64,000 nucleotides of DNA from Micromonospora parathelypteridis (GCF_014201145.1 NZ_JACHDP010000001.1:5952001-6016000); one strand, 5' to 3'. Shown: positions 7,882 to 16,488, numbered from the stretch's first letter. Numbers and translations: made by a program. Notes: generated from the sequence alone by a model not told the origin.

Positions 7882-8475
7882 GTGAGCGAACCCCGGATCG
7901 CTGGGCTCCTGTTGGCGGGCGGCGCGGGGCGCCGGTACGGGATGCCGAAGGCACTGGTCGTGGTCGACGGTCGCCGGCTGGTCGAGCGTGGCCTCGCAAC
8001 GCTGCGCGACGCGGCCTGCGACCCCGTCGTCGTGGTGTTGGGCGCGGCGGCGCAGCAGGTACGGTCTCGTACCGACCTGTCCGGCGCGACGGTGACGGAC
8101 AATCCCGAGTGGCACACCGGCATGGGGTCGTCGCTGCGGGCCGGGCTGACCGCACTGACGGCGATCCCGGTGGACGCGGTCGCCGTGCTACTGGTCGACA
8201 CACCCGGCGTCACCGCAGCCGCGGTCCGGCGTTTGCGCGGACTCGGCGACCGCACCGGGCTGGCGGTCGCCACGTACCACGGCCAGCCCGGGCATCCGGT
8301 CCTGCTCGGGCGCGACCACTGGCCAGCGGTATCGGCCATGGCGGTCGGCGACGTGGGCGCGCGCCGCTACCTCACCGCGCATGCCGATCTGGTGACCCAC
8401 GTGCCCTGCGAGGACATCGCGGACGGCACCGACCTCGACGTTCCACGGGACAACCCCGCCGAAGCAGACGACTGA
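7882..8475 (+). CDS. MocA-like molybdopterin cytidylyltransferase / NTP transferase
   Basis: 197-residue nucleotidyltransferase of the MobA/MocA family. The signature LLAGGAGRRYGMPKAL (about 9-24) binds the NTP; further motifs are DNPEWHTGMGSSLRAGL, LLVDTPGVT and GQPGHPVLL. MocA transfers CMP to molybdopterin for xanthine-dehydrogenase-type hydroxylases, which fits a place after the urate genes although no xdh genes are in the window. I chose the GTG at 7882 because it begins right before the conserved domain and lies seven bases after TACGCT. An in-frame GTG at 7810 that overlaps the allantoinase stop would add 24 unconserved residues and would make it the sixth operon gene. Confidence 0.75.
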   Translation: MSEPRIAGLLLAGGAGRRYGMPKALVVVDGRRLVERGLATLRDAACDPVVVVLGAAAQQVRSRTDLSGATVTDNPEWHTGMGSSLRAGLTALTAIPVDAVAVLLVDTPGVTAAAVRRLRGLGDRTGLAVATYHGQPGHPVLLGRDHWPAVSAMAVGDVGARRYLTAHADLVTHVPCEDIADGTDLDVPRDNPAEADD

Positions 8476-8562
8476 GTCGCGGTTACGGTGCCGACCCCTC
8501 TGAAGCGCCGGGCCCGCGCCCGCCGCAAAGCCGGCTGACGGTACGCCCGGCGCCAGCACCCG

Positions 8563-9918
8563 TCAGCGGCCCTGCAGGCGTTTCACGTTGTCGCCGAAGG
8601 TCCACCCCTTCGACCCGTCCCAGTTCGCCGACCAGGTCATCAGACCCTTGAGGCCGGGCACGGAGTTCCAGGCCTGCGTGACCAACGACGTCGACATGTA
8701 GCCGCCGCCCGCCCCGTTCTGCGCCGGCAGGCCCGGGACCTGCTTGTCGTACGGCACGCGGATGGTGGTGCCCTGGATGGTGAGGCCGTTGTTCAGGCAC
8801 TGCGTCTGCACCGTGAAGCCCTGCACGGTGCCCGCCGGGTACGAGTCGCCGGAGCAGCCGTACATGCTGCCGTTGTAGTACTGCATGTTCAGCCACCAGA
8901 GCCGGCCGTTGTCCACGTACTTCTTGATGATCGGCAGGTACGAGCCCCAGATCGAGCCGTAGACCACACTGCCGCCGGTGACGTAGGCCGTCTCCGGTGC
9001 CATGGTCAGGCCGAAGTTCGACGGCATCCGGGCCAGCACGCCGTCGATGATCCGGATCAGGTTGGCCTGCGACGTCGACAGGGTGTTGATGTTGCCGCTG
9101 CCGGTGAGGCCGGTCTCGATGTCGATGTCGATGCCGTCGAAGTGGTAGGCCGTCAGGATCGGCACGATCGTCGCGATGAACCGGTCGGCGACCGCGGCGG
9201 AGCTCAGGTCGATGCCCGCGGCGGCCCCGCCGATCGACATCAGGATGGTGGCGCCGGCCGCTTTGGCCTGGCACATCTCGGCCGGGGTGGCCACCTTCAC
9301 GCCAGCGTCCATGCCGTTCTCCCAGAGGACCGTGCCGTCCGCGCGGATCACCGGGAACGCCGCATTGATCACGTTGTAGCCGTGCTGGTTGAGTCGGCTG
9401 TCGGTGATCGGGATCCAGCCGAGTCCGGGGTGTACGCCGTTGGAGGCGCCGTCCCAGTTCTCCCAGTAGCCCTGCAACACCTTGCCGGCGGGCCGCGACT
9501 TCACCGCGCAGGTCCCGCCGGTGGGCGGCGGCGTGGTGGGGGGAGGTGTGGTCGGTGGTGGCGTGGTGGGCGGAGGCGTGGTGGGCGGCGGGGTCGTCGG
9601 TGGTGGCGTGGTGGGCGGCGGAGTGCTTCCCGAGCACGCGCCCAGGTCACGCCACAGCGACGGGGTCGCGGCGGGGTTCCAGCCGGCTCCGGGGTGCGCG
9701 GTGTGGGTGACCAGAGCCTGGTAGAGCCGGCCGCCGTAGGTGACCTGGGTGCCTGCCTGGTAGGTGATGCCCTCGGCCCAGCCCGGGGCGGTGCAGGCGA
9801 CCATCGGGACGGCGTTGGCCGAGGACACGGCCGCCATGCTGCTGGGGACGAAGGCGACGGCGGCCGTGACGGCCATCGCCGCCCCGGCCACCACTGCGAA
9901 AATCCGACGGCTCCTCAT
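8563..9918 (-). CDS. Secreted GH18 chitinase with N-terminal CBM5/12
   Basis: 451-residue extracellular chitinase. Signal peptide about 1-29, then a CBM5/12-type chitin-binding module (about 42-95: aromatic-rich GWAEGITYQAGTQVTYGG), a proline-threonine linker of seven PPPTT units, then a GH18 barrel from about 140. The catalytic DxxDxDxE motif is FDGIDIDIE, and the substrate-binding SIGG strand (LMSIGGAAAG) is present. The catalytic module resembles bacterial ChiC/ChiD-type GH18. ATG at 9918 following a GGGGAGTGAG ribosome-binding stretch. Monocistronic; a promoter is visible at 9957-9985. It hydrolyses beta-1,4-GlcNAc chains in chitin. Confidence 0.93.
   Translation of the reverse strand: MRSRRIFAVVAGAAMAVTAAVAFVPSSMAAVSSANAVPMVACTAPGWAEGITYQAGTQVTYGGRLYQALVTHTAHPGAGWNPAATPSLWRDLGACSGSTPPPTTPPPTTPPPTTPPPTTPPPTTPPPTTPPPTGGTCAVKSRPAGKVLQGYWENWDGASNGVHPGLGWIPITDSRLNQHGYNVINAAFPVIRADGTVLWENGMDAGVKVATPAEMCQAKAAGATILMSIGGAAAGIDLSSAAVADRFIATIVPILTAYHFDGIDIDIETGLTGSGNINTLSTSQANLIRIIDGVLARMPSNFGLTMAPETAYVTGGSVVYGSIWGSYLPIIKKYVDNGRLWWLNMQYYNGSMYGCSGDSYPAGTVQGFTVQTQCLNNGLTIQGTTIRVPYDKQVPGLPAQNGAGGGYMSTSLVTQAWNSVPGLKGLMTWSANWDGSKGWTFGDNVKRLQGR
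9521..9622 (-). repeat. 15-bp tandem repeats encoding the PPPTT linker
   Basis: About seven imperfect 15-bp units inside the chitinase gene encode PPPTT repeats joining the chitin-binding module to the catalytic barrel. Such repeats can change copy number by slippage. Confidence 0.85.
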
Positions 9919-9956
9919 GGCTCACTCCCCAGGCTTCGGCGACCCGTGACCTCCAC

Positions 9957-9985
9957 ATATTGACGTTCGTGAAGCTTAATATCAA
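9957..9985 (-). promoter_or_regulatory. Probable chitinase promoter
   Basis: On the minus strand TTGATA (9985-9980) and CAATAT (9962-9957) are 17 bases apart, about 40 bases before the chitinase ATG, in an unusually AT-rich patch. No Streptomyces-type chitinase direct repeat was recognised. Confidence 0.5.
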
Positions 9986-10040
9986 GGGTTGTTTACAGAT
10001 CCCGGGAAGTTGGGGGAGTGTGGAGCGCCGCCCGCGAGGT

Positions 10041-11285
10041 TCAGCGGTTCGCCGCTCCGCCGCTGGGGGTTGGCTGGACCCGCTCGAACCGCACCCGGCT
10101 GAGCCATCCCGGGAGGTCACTGAGCACGTACAGCTCGCCGTGCACGTCGGTGCCGAACGCGGTCGGCTGGGTGGGAAAGTTGCCGATCGTGGCGGACTCG
10201 TAGCCGCCCCTGGGTTTCGGACGCACGGCGAACGCGAGGGTCGAGCAGTAGTCGCTCGCGATGTAGGTCCCCCACGCCTCCGGGGTGGCGGACCCTCGGT
10301 ACACCACGCCGCCGGTCACCGAGCAGTTCTCCGTGAGGTAGTGGTCGTACTCGAAGACCGGGTCGGTGTATCGCACGCCCGGTCGGCATTGCCCCGGGTC
10401 GAAGACCGGGGTGCCCTCTCGGCAGGACCAGCCGAGGTTCGCTCCGCGCTGCGACGGGCGGATGTGGTTGACCTCCTCGACCAGGCCCTGGCCGACATCG
10501 CCGATCCACAGTGAGCCGTCGACCTGGTCGATGGAGAATCGCCACGGGTTGCGGAGCCCGTAGACCCAGATTTCCGGCCGCGCGCCCGGCGTACGGACGA
10601 ACGGGTTGTCGGAGGGCACGCAGTAGGGCTTTGCCCCGCAGGCGCGGTTGACCTCGATCCGCAGGATCTTGCCGAGCAGGGTGCCGAGGTTCTGACCTGT
10701 CTTGAACGGGTCGTTCGTGTGGCCGCCGTCGCCGAGGGACCAGTAGAGGTAGCCGTCGCGGCCGAACGCGACCTGCCCACCATTGTGGTTGCCGTACTCG
10801 GCGTGCTCCTGGGTGAGCAGCACCTGCACCCGCTCAGGAGCGCCGATGGGCACTCGCGCCAGGGTCAGCGCGCCGGCCGGTAGGCTCGTGTAGGCCACGT
10901 AGAGGATCCCGGTCCGCGCGAAGTTCGGCGCAGGCGTGATGCCGAGGAGACCGCGCTCGTTGTCCGACGTGTCGATCCGGGCGGTCAGGTCGAGCACCGG
11001 CTCGGCCGCCAAGCCGGTGTCGGGGTGGTAGGCGCGGACCGTGCCGTTCTTCTCCGCGATCAGCATCCGGCCGTCCGGCAGCCCGGTGATCGCGATCGGA
11101 CGCTGCAAGCCGAAGGCCACCTGTTCGGATACCACGGTCAGCTCAGCCAGTGGCGCAGCGCGGCTGTGGGATGTGCCGGCCGCGGCGGTGCCGGCCACCG
11201 GCGCCGGTGGCAACAGAGAAGCAGACAGGGCCAAACCGAGCAGCCCGGCCAGCATGATGGCCGGGCGACAACGCCATCGCGACAT
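10041..11285 (-). CDS. Secreted PQQ-dependent glucose/sorbosone-type sugar dehydrogenase
   Basis: 414 residues: signal peptide (hydrophobic about 9-30, AxA-rich end near 36), then a six-bladed propeller of the GSDH family. Characteristic motifs are QRPIAITGLPDGRMLIAEK (first blade), NERGLLGITPAPNF, and HNGGQVAFGRDGYLYWSLGD, which carries the catalytic-histidine and PQQ/calcium region; RNPWRFSID and IGDVGQG follow. It would oxidise an extracellular aldose to a lactone and pass electrons to an acceptor. Its promoter carries the same 14-bp operator as the LPMO gene about 1.2 kb away, so both are probably induced together. Possible electron source for the LPMO (inference). Cofactor and substrate are inferred from family only. 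Confidence 0.85.
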   Translation of the reverse strand: MSRWRCRPAIMLAGLLGLALSASLLPPAPVAGTAAAGTSHSRAAPLAELTVVSEQVAFGLQRPIAITGLPDGRMLIAEKNGTVRAYHPDTGLAAEPVLDLTARIDTSDNERGLLGITPAPNFARTGILYVAYTSLPAGALTLARVPIGAPERVQVLLTQEHAEYGNHNGGQVAFGRDGYLYWSLGDGGHTNDPFKTGQNLGTLLGKILRIEVNRACGAKPYCVPSDNPFVRTPGARPEIWVYGLRNPWRFSIDQVDGSLWIGDVGQGLVEEVNHIRPSQRGANLGWSCREGTPVFDPGQCRPGVRYTDPVFEYDHYLTENCSVTGGVVYRGSATPEAWGTYIASDYCSTLAFAVRPKPRGGYESATIGNFPTQPTAFGTDVHGELYVLSDLPGWLSRVRFERVQPTPSGGAANR

Positions 11286-11325
11286 GTTTCAGCTCCTCGA
11301 GCAGGTGGAGTGGGGGGACGAGATT

Positions 11326-11339
11326 TGGGAGCGTTCCCA
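11326..11339. promoter_or_regulatory. CebR-like operator TGGGAGCGTTCCCA (GSDH promoter)
   Basis: 14-bp near-palindrome differing by one base from the Streptomyces CebR box TGGGAGCGCTCCCA (from memory). On the minus strand it directly follows a -10 TATTGT (11344-11339), which is 16 bases from TGGACA (11366-11361). A bound LacI-type repressor would cover the transcription start. An identical copy is at 12509. Confidence 0.8.
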
Positions 11340-11366
11340 CAATACATTGACTTTCACTGATGTCCA
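11339..11366 (-). promoter_or_regulatory. Promoter of the PQQ sugar dehydrogenase gene
   Basis: TGGACA (11366-11361), a 16-base spacer and TATTGT (11344-11339) on the minus strand, followed by the CebR-like operator. Confidence 0.6.
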
Positions 11367-11770
11367 GCATGCGGTCCTGCCGCCCTCCAGCCAGGGGAGG
11401 AGCCACCCCGGCCGGTGCCGAGAGAGTGGGCGGACCGAATCCATGTTGAGGCTCGTCGATGTTGCCAGGGCGGATCCGGGCGTGTTGGAATGGGTCACAT
11501 AAGCCGCAGTGCGGGGGCAACCGTGCTGAGAACGGCCAGCACGGGAGCATCGCAGTGCCGGCAGCGCGCCGCTTTGGCGGACGCTCGCACGCCGCATCGC
11601 CGGGCCATGTCCATGACGACGGGCCTTCTGCCGTCCAGGCATCCTCGCCCGCCGTACGTATCCCCCGATGTGTGTCCCCGACGGACCGACGCGCTCGACG
11701 TCTGACGCGCCGGGGACATCCGATTCGGTCTGCCAGCGCACCAGAACCGGCGACGAGGTGAGAAGCAATC

Positions 11771-12352
11771 ATGATTTCCCGAGCGAGTTTCGCGGGTTGG
11801 TACCGAAACCGCTTCGTGTGGGTGGCGGTGATCCTGCTGGTGGTGTCGGCCGGCACGGTCGTACTGGTCAACCGGGCCGGCCCGGAGTCGGAGCCGGCGG
11901 ATCTGCAAGGGCAGATCCTGGCCCGGATGCGCACCACGCTCGAACAGGCGGACCCGGGGCAGCACAACCACGCCGGACACAGTGCCCAGCAGGTGGCCAC
12001 CGAGGAAAAGAAGCCGGCAGTGATCTGCGGGGTCCGCGTCTACGGTTACGAGCCGGCCGAGGTCACCGTCCTCGCCGACGTCCAGACGGTTTATGGCTTC
12101 CACCTCTGCGGGGTGGCCGAACCGAAGCGCCCCTGGGACGTGGCGGTCAAGCTGGCCGGTCCAGTGATCATGGACATGTCCACCCAGCCTCCGGGCATCC
12201 AGGTGGTCGAGGCGACCGCCGACGTCAGGTTCGTCGACCGGCTGCGAGAGATGTTCCCGGACAAGTACGAGGAGTTGGCGCTCAAGGAGGCGCTGACCGA
12301 CTCGGAAATGGCCGATCAGCGCCGCCGGTACGACGCCGCAGCCGGGCTTTGA
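11771..12352 (+). CDS. Single-pass membrane-anchored protein of unknown function
   Basis: 193 residues. An N-terminal transmembrane anchor (about 14-33, FVWVAVILLVVSAGTVVLV) is followed by a region predicted to lie outside the membrane, with a His-rich stretch QHNHAGHSAQQ around 64-74, two cysteines (about 87 and 113), and a charged C-terminal helix. ATG at 11771 after GAGGTGAGAAG. It lies between the promoter-linked sugar dehydrogenase and the copper-dependent LPMO, so a role in metal supply or in the oxidative system is conceivable, but I recognise no family and see no CebR site in front of it. The codon bias supports a real gene. Confidence 0.65.
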   Translation: MISRASFAGWYRNRFVWVAVILLVVSAGTVVLVNRAGPESEPADLQGQILARMRTTLEQADPGQHNHAGHSAQQVATEEKKPAVICGVRVYGYEPAEVTVLADVQTVYGFHLCGVAEPKRPWDVAVKLAGPVIMDMSTQPPGIQVVEATADVRFVDRLREMFPDKYEELALKEALTDSEMADQRRRYDAAAGL

Positions 12353-12475
12353 CCTCGCCGTGCGGCGACGCCGCGACTGTGGACCGCGCTGCGGGCAGAC
12401 CCGTCGTTGATCCAGCGTCGGATCAGCGGCGATCTCGGTCAGTTCGATCCCGATCCGACCATAGATAGATCAGCA

Positions 12476-12503
12476 TTGATATTTAAGTTCATAGATGTAA
12501 CAG
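12476..12503 (+). promoter_or_regulatory. Promoter of the LPMO gene
   Basis: TTGATA (12476-12481), 16-base spacer, TAACAG (12498-12503), within an AT-rich patch; the operator at 12509 follows five bases later. Same geometry as the GSDH promoter. Confidence 0.6.
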
Positions 12504-12508
12504 TTGGG

Positions 12509-12522
12509 TGGGAGCGTTCCCA
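12509..12522. promoter_or_regulatory. CebR-like operator TGGGAGCGTTCCCA (LPMO promoter)
   Basis: Identical in all 14 positions to the site at 11326-11339. It lies between the -10 box and the GTG start at 12559, covering the expected transcription start. Confidence 0.8.
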
Positions 12523-12558
12523 TATCGATCTCTCGTACCGAAGAATGGAGGATGAACA

Positions 12559-13239
12559 GTGCGTTCACCCAAGTCCGATCAATCCGGCGGACGATCCCGG
12601 TCAACCGTCCGAAGGTCCGTCCAGGCGCTCGTCCTGCTGTTCGCCATGGTGGTCGGTATGCTGCCCTCGGTCGGCGCAGCCCAGGCCCACGGCACCGTCA
12701 TCAACCCGGCGAGTCGCGCCTACCAGTGCTGGAAGACCTGGGGCAACCAGCACATGAACCCCGCCATGCAGCAGCAGGACCCCATGTGTTGGCAGGCGTT
12801 CCAGGCCAACCCCGACACCATGTGGAACTGGATGAGCCAGCTGCGCGACGGCCTCGGCGGCCAGTTCCAAGCCCGCACTCCGGACGGACAGCTGTGCAGC
12901 AACGCCCTCTCCAGGAACGGCACAGTGAACCAGCCCGGAGCATGGAAGGCGACCAACGTCAGCTCCAACTTCACGGTCCAGATGTACGACCAGGCCAGCC
13001 ACGGCGCTGACTACTTCCGGGTCTACGTCACCAAGCAGGGGTTCAATCGGGCTACCCAGCAGGTCGGGTGGGGCAACATCGACTTGATCGCGACGACCGG
13101 GCGCTACGCGCCGGCGCAGAACATCTCGTTCAACGTCTCGGTGTCTGGCCGCAGCGGTGGCCACGTCCTGTTCGTGATCTGGAAGGCGTCGCACATGGAC
13201 CAGACCTACATGTGGTGCAGCGACATCAACGTCACCTGA
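12559..13239 (+). CDS. AA10 lytic polysaccharide monooxygenase
   Basis: 226 residues, single-domain. Signal peptide 1-43 ends GAAQA, so mature protein begins at His44 (HGTVINPASR), the N-terminal half of the copper histidine brace. The second copper His is in DQASHGADYF. Cysteines in QCW, MCW, LCS and WCS fit the two disulfides usual in the family. The sequence resembles, from memory, the S. coelicolor ScLPMO10B type active on cellulose and chitin. GTG start at 12559 eight bases after GGAGG. It oxidatively cleaves glycosidic bonds in crystalline polysaccharide. It is controlled by the CebR-like operator at 12509, which supports cellulose as the inducing substrate. Confidence 0.95.
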   Translation: MRSPKSDQSGGRSRSTVRRSVQALVLLFAMVVGMLPSVGAAQAHGTVINPASRAYQCWKTWGNQHMNPAMQQQDPMCWQAFQANPDTMWNWMSQLRDGLGGQFQARTPDGQLCSNALSRNGTVNQPGAWKATNVSSNFTVQMYDQASHGADYFRVYVTKQGFNRATQQVGWGNIDLIATTGRYAPAQNISFNVSVSGRSGGHVLFVIWKASHMDQTYMWCSDINVT

Positions 13240-13267
13240 TCGGCAAGACCGGCAGCCGCGGCGCTAC

Positions 13268-13299
13268 TCCGGCCCAGGACCTTGGCGTCCTGGGCCGGA
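13268..13299 (+). terminator. Rho-independent terminator after the LPMO gene
   Basis: Perfect 13-bp stem TCCGGCCCAGGAC/GTCCTGGGCCGGA with a 6-base loop, followed by TTGTTCTT. It separates the LPMO transcript from the GH43 gene. Confidence 0.85.
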
Positions 13300-13337
13300 T
13301 TGTTCTTCCGTCGACCCTCCGCGAAGGAGAAGGACCC

Positions 13338-14777
13338 ATGTCGAGAGTCATCGCCCGGTTCTGCGCGGTGTCGGTCGCCGCGTGCCTGCTGTTCGCCACT
13401 TGGTCGGCGGCAACGCCGAAGGAGGCGGCGGCGCTCGACCCGACCGTCGGCTATGTGATGGCGCACTTCACCGGCGAGTCGTCGACCGACCAACAGATCT
13501 ACCTCGCCCACAGCACCGACGGCCTGCGCTGGACGGACCTCAACAACGGCGGGCTCGTGCTGCGTTCGACCGTCGGCACCCGCGGCGTGCGCGACCCCGC
13601 CCTGGTCCGCTCGCCGGGCGGCGACCGGTACTGGATGATCGCCACCGATCTGTGCATCGGCTGCGGTCAGGACTGGTCGACCGCCATCAACAACGGCAGT
13701 CGCAACCTCGTCGTGTGGGAGTCCACCGATCTGGTCAACTGGTCAGCGCCGTGGCTGCTCAACGTCGCCGGCGCGATCCCGGACGGACGCAATGCCTGGG
13801 CTCCGGAGGCGATCTGGAACCCGGCCACCGGCGACTACGTCCTCTACTGGGCGACGAACGTCCCGCTCAACGGGGTGACCAAGCACCGCATCTACTACGC
13901 CCGCACGGCGAACTTCCGCAGCATCACCACGCCGCAGGTCTACATCAGCCGGCGTGGCAGCCAGGAGATCATCGACACCCAGATCGTCGAGCTGCCGGCC
14001 GGCGTCGGCGCCTACCGTTACGTCCGCGCCTCCCGGGACGGCCAGCTCGCCATCGAAGGCAGCAACTCCATCCTCGGCGCCTGGACGAACCTCGGGAACC
14101 TGTCCGGCATCGGGCTGACGGGCTCACAGGTCGAAGGCCCGATGTGGATGAAATTCAACTCCCGCAACGAGTGGGTTCTCTACCTTGACCAGTACTCCAC
14201 CGGGCGCGGTTACCTGCCCGTCCTGAGCACCGATCCGTCGAGCCCGGGCGGCTTCCGACTGCCGGCATCCGGCTCGTACGCCATGGGCGGCACCAAAAAA
14301 CGGCACGGTTCGATCCTCAACCTGACCGCCGCCGAGCAGAACCGCCTGCTGGCCCGCTGGCCCACCACCGCGGTCAACCGCATCCAGTCGTACAACCTCC
14401 AGGACCGGTTCGTACGGCACGCCGATTACGACGTCCGCATCGACCCGAATGTCAGCCCCGCCCAGGACGGCCAGTGGCGGGTGGTGCCGGGTCTGGTCGG
14501 CTCCGGCACGGTCTCCATCCAATCGGTGAACTTCCCGGGCCACTACCTGCGCCACTACGGGTTCGACTTCCGGCTGGAAGCCAACGACGGCACCGCCACC
14601 TTCGCCGCCGACGCCACGTTCCGGCAAGTCGCCGGCCTCGCCAACTCCTCGTGGACATCGTTGCAGTCCTACAGCCACCCGGACCGCTACATCCGGCACT
14701 ACAACTACCTGCTCCGGCTCGATCCGATCCCCGATGCGCAGAGTCGCGCCGACGCCACCTTCCGCATGACCAACTGA
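13338..14777 (+). CDS. Secreted GH43-type five-bladed propeller glycosidase with AbfB domain
   Basis: 479 residues. Signal peptide about 1-33 (ending SAATPKEAAA). A five-bladed beta-propeller glycosidase domain covers about 35-340, with GVRDPALV (catalytic Asp region), NAWAPEAIWNPATGDYVLYWA (substrate-binding Glu) and QVEGPMWMKF (general-acid Glu). The C-terminal 130 residues form an AbfB/CBM42 module: three similar units beginning IQSYNLQDRFVRH, IQSVNFPGHYLRHY and LQSYSHPDRYIRHY, which bind arabinofuranose side chains. Likely an arabinofuranosidase, arabinanase or galactan-active enzyme on pectin or arabinoxylan side chains. ATG at 13338 after GAAGGAGAAGGA. Confidence 0.87.
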   Translation: MSRVIARFCAVSVAACLLFATWSAATPKEAAALDPTVGYVMAHFTGESSTDQQIYLAHSTDGLRWTDLNNGGLVLRSTVGTRGVRDPALVRSPGGDRYWMIATDLCIGCGQDWSTAINNGSRNLVVWESTDLVNWSAPWLLNVAGAIPDGRNAWAPEAIWNPATGDYVLYWATNVPLNGVTKHRIYYARTANFRSITTPQVYISRRGSQEIIDTQIVELPAGVGAYRYVRASRDGQLAIEGSNSILGAWTNLGNLSGIGLTGSQVEGPMWMKFNSRNEWVLYLDQYSTGRGYLPVLSTDPSSPGGFRLPASGSYAMGGTKKRHGSILNLTAAEQNRLLARWPTTAVNRIQSYNLQDRFVRHADYDVRIDPNVSPAQDGQWRVVPGLVGSGTVSIQSVNFPGHYLRHYGFDFRLEANDGTATFAADATFRQVAGLANSSWTSLQSYSHPDRYIRHYNYLLRLDPIPDAQSRADATFRMTN

Positions 14778-14811
14778 ACTCCGACTGCGGCCCACACCGA
14801 TTGGACACGTC

Positions 14812-16332
14812 ATGACGCGGAGCAAGTCGTCCCGTGGTCACCTCTCGCGGAGCACCCGGTCGTCGCGCCGTCTACTGATCGCCCTGGTGACCGCGATGAC
14901 TGCGATGGTTGGCGTCGTCGTCACGGTCACGTCGTCGCCGGTCACCGCCGCCACCGCCCAGTTCCGAGGCATGAACTGGGCGGTGTTGGGTGACAACTTC
15001 AGCACCAGCCCGCTCGTCGTGCAGGGCCTGAGCTCGTCCGACAGCAACGCGACAGTGCGGGCCAAGGCCAATGCCCTCTACGACGACTTGGCCTCCACGA
15101 TGGGGGTCGACACCGTCCGGCTGCCCATCAACACCCACACGGTGGGGACGGCATGGTGGGAGGCGTATCGAGGCGCCATCGACGCCGCCACCGCCCGCGG
15201 ATTCAAGGTCATCCTCGCCTACTGGGAGGACGGTGCCGCCTCCGGCGGCAGAATCACGAACCTCGCCGCGTGGAACGCGATGTGGTCCACGGTGACCAAC
15301 TCGTACGGCGCGAACACCAACGTCTACTTCGAGCCCATGAACGAGCCGCACGGATACAGCTCGGCGGAGTGGCGCGACATCGCGGCGAACTGGCTCAGCT
15401 ACCACTACTCGGCGGTGCCCGGCCGGGTGCTCATCGGCGGCACCGGCTACAGCCAGGACCTGCGCGACATCTGCAACGACACCCGCTTCAACCCGACGCT
15501 GCTGTCCTTCCACCACTACGCCTTCTTCTACGGCGCGATGACCTACGACGCCTTCCGCAGCCACATCCAGACCCGCCTCGGCAACTGCGCCTCCCGCGCG
15601 GTCGCGACCGAGTTCGGCGCTCCCATGCACGACGGCCGCAACTACGCCGACGCGAGCAGCGCGGACAACTTCGTACGCCACATCCGCGCCATGGCCCAGG
15701 TCATGCGCGACAACCACATGGGCGGCACCTACTGGCCCGCCCTCGGCGGCAAGCCCGGCAGCATCGGTTACGACGGCTACTCGATGTTCTCCCTCAGCGG
15801 CAGCGGCACCAACCTCAACCTGACCGTCCGCAACACCTCCGGCGCTGACCGGATCCGGTATGCGTGGGGCGACACCATCGAGGGTGGCCCCACGACGCCT
15901 CCACCAGCGACGGGAACGGTCTACAGGATCGCCGTGCGGCACAGCGGCAAGGCCATGGACGTCCAGTCACCGAACACCGACAACGGCGCGCGCGTCGGCC
16001 AGTACACCTACGGCGGCAATGCGTGGCAGCAGTGGCAGTTCCAGGACGCCGGCAGCGGCCACTGGCGCATCATCAGCCGGCACAGCGGAAGGTGCCTTGA
16101 TGTGGTGAGCGCTTCGACCGCCGACGGTGCCGAGCTCATCCAGTACACCTGTGGCACCGGCACCAACCAGCAGTTCCAGATGGTCGCCAACGGCAGCTAC
16201 TTCCAGCTCCGGGCACGACACAGCGGCAAATGCGTGGACGTACCCGCCGCGTCGACCGCCGACGGCGTGATCCTCAAGCAGTATCCGTGCAACGCCGGCG
16301 CCAACCAGCAGTGGTCGCGCACGGCCGTCTAA
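14812..16332 (+). CDS. Secreted GH5-family glycanase with C-terminal ricin-type CBM13
   Basis: 506 residues. Long N-terminal region with signal peptide (about 20-48, cleavage near VTAATA). A GH5-like barrel covers about 50-350: FEPMNEPHG carries the acid/base Glu, LSFHHYAFF the strand-6 histidines, and VATEFGAP the nucleophile Glu. A short PTTPPPATG linker precedes three ricin B repeats (RHSGKAMDV, RHSGRCLDV, RHSGKCVDV with QxW motifs), which bind galactose- or xylose-type sugars. Substrate could be a beta-glucan, mannan or beta-1,6-galactan; the subfamily cannot be settled by eye. It lies 34 bases after the GH43 gene and may be co-transcribed. Confidence 0.85.
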   Translation: MTRSKSSRGHLSRSTRSSRRLLIALVTAMTAMVGVVVTVTSSPVTAATAQFRGMNWAVLGDNFSTSPLVVQGLSSSDSNATVRAKANALYDDLASTMGVDTVRLPINTHTVGTAWWEAYRGAIDAATARGFKVILAYWEDGAASGGRITNLAAWNAMWSTVTNSYGANTNVYFEPMNEPHGYSSAEWRDIAANWLSYHYSAVPGRVLIGGTGYSQDLRDICNDTRFNPTLLSFHHYAFFYGAMTYDAFRSHIQTRLGNCASRAVATEFGAPMHDGRNYADASSADNFVRHIRAMAQVMRDNHMGGTYWPALGGKPGSIGYDGYSMFSLSGSGTNLNLTVRNTSGADRIRYAWGDTIEGGPTTPPPATGTVYRIAVRHSGKAMDVQSPNTDNGARVGQYTYGGNAWQQWQFQDAGSGHWRIISRHSGRCLDVVSASTADGAELIQYTCGTGTNQQFQMVANGSYFQLRARHSGKCVDVPAASTADGVILKQYPCNAGANQQWSRTAV

Positions 16333-16369
16333 CGGTCGTCTCGACGTAGCCACCGAACCACGGCGGCCC

Positions 16370-16414
16370 ACGTACCCCCGGTCATGAGCTGGCGCTCGGT
16401 GACCGGGGGTACGT
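16370..16414 (+). terminator. Transcription terminator after the GH5 gene
   Basis: Perfect 15-bp inverted repeat ACGTACCCCCGGTCA/TGACCGGGGGTACGT with a 15-base loop; no T-run follows, as is common in high-GC actinomycetes. Confidence 0.75.
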
Positions 16415-16488
16415 GCGGTACCGACGCCGACACCCGTGCGCCCGTGGACAGCACGTGCATCCCGCAGAACATAATTTATTAAATAATA

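Larger units (their letters stand above)
11286..11770. other. Intergenic region holding the GSDH promoter
   Basis: 485 bases between divergent genes. The proximal 80 bases carry the promoter and operator of the sugar dehydrogenase. The remainder contains overlapping open frames on both strands without recognisable products or clear ribosome-binding sites. A GAGGTGAGAAG stretch at its right end serves the gene at 11771. Confidence 0.5.

Noticed and set aside
8485..8560. GCGCCGGGC/GCCCGGCGC arms between the MocA-like and chitinase genes
   Set aside because: The loop is more than 30 bases and half lies in a generally GC-rich stretch; too weak to call a terminator.
9521..9622. Array of short direct repeats that could suggest a CRISPR
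   Set aside because: Units are 15 bp without spacers and encode the PPPTT linker of the chitinase.
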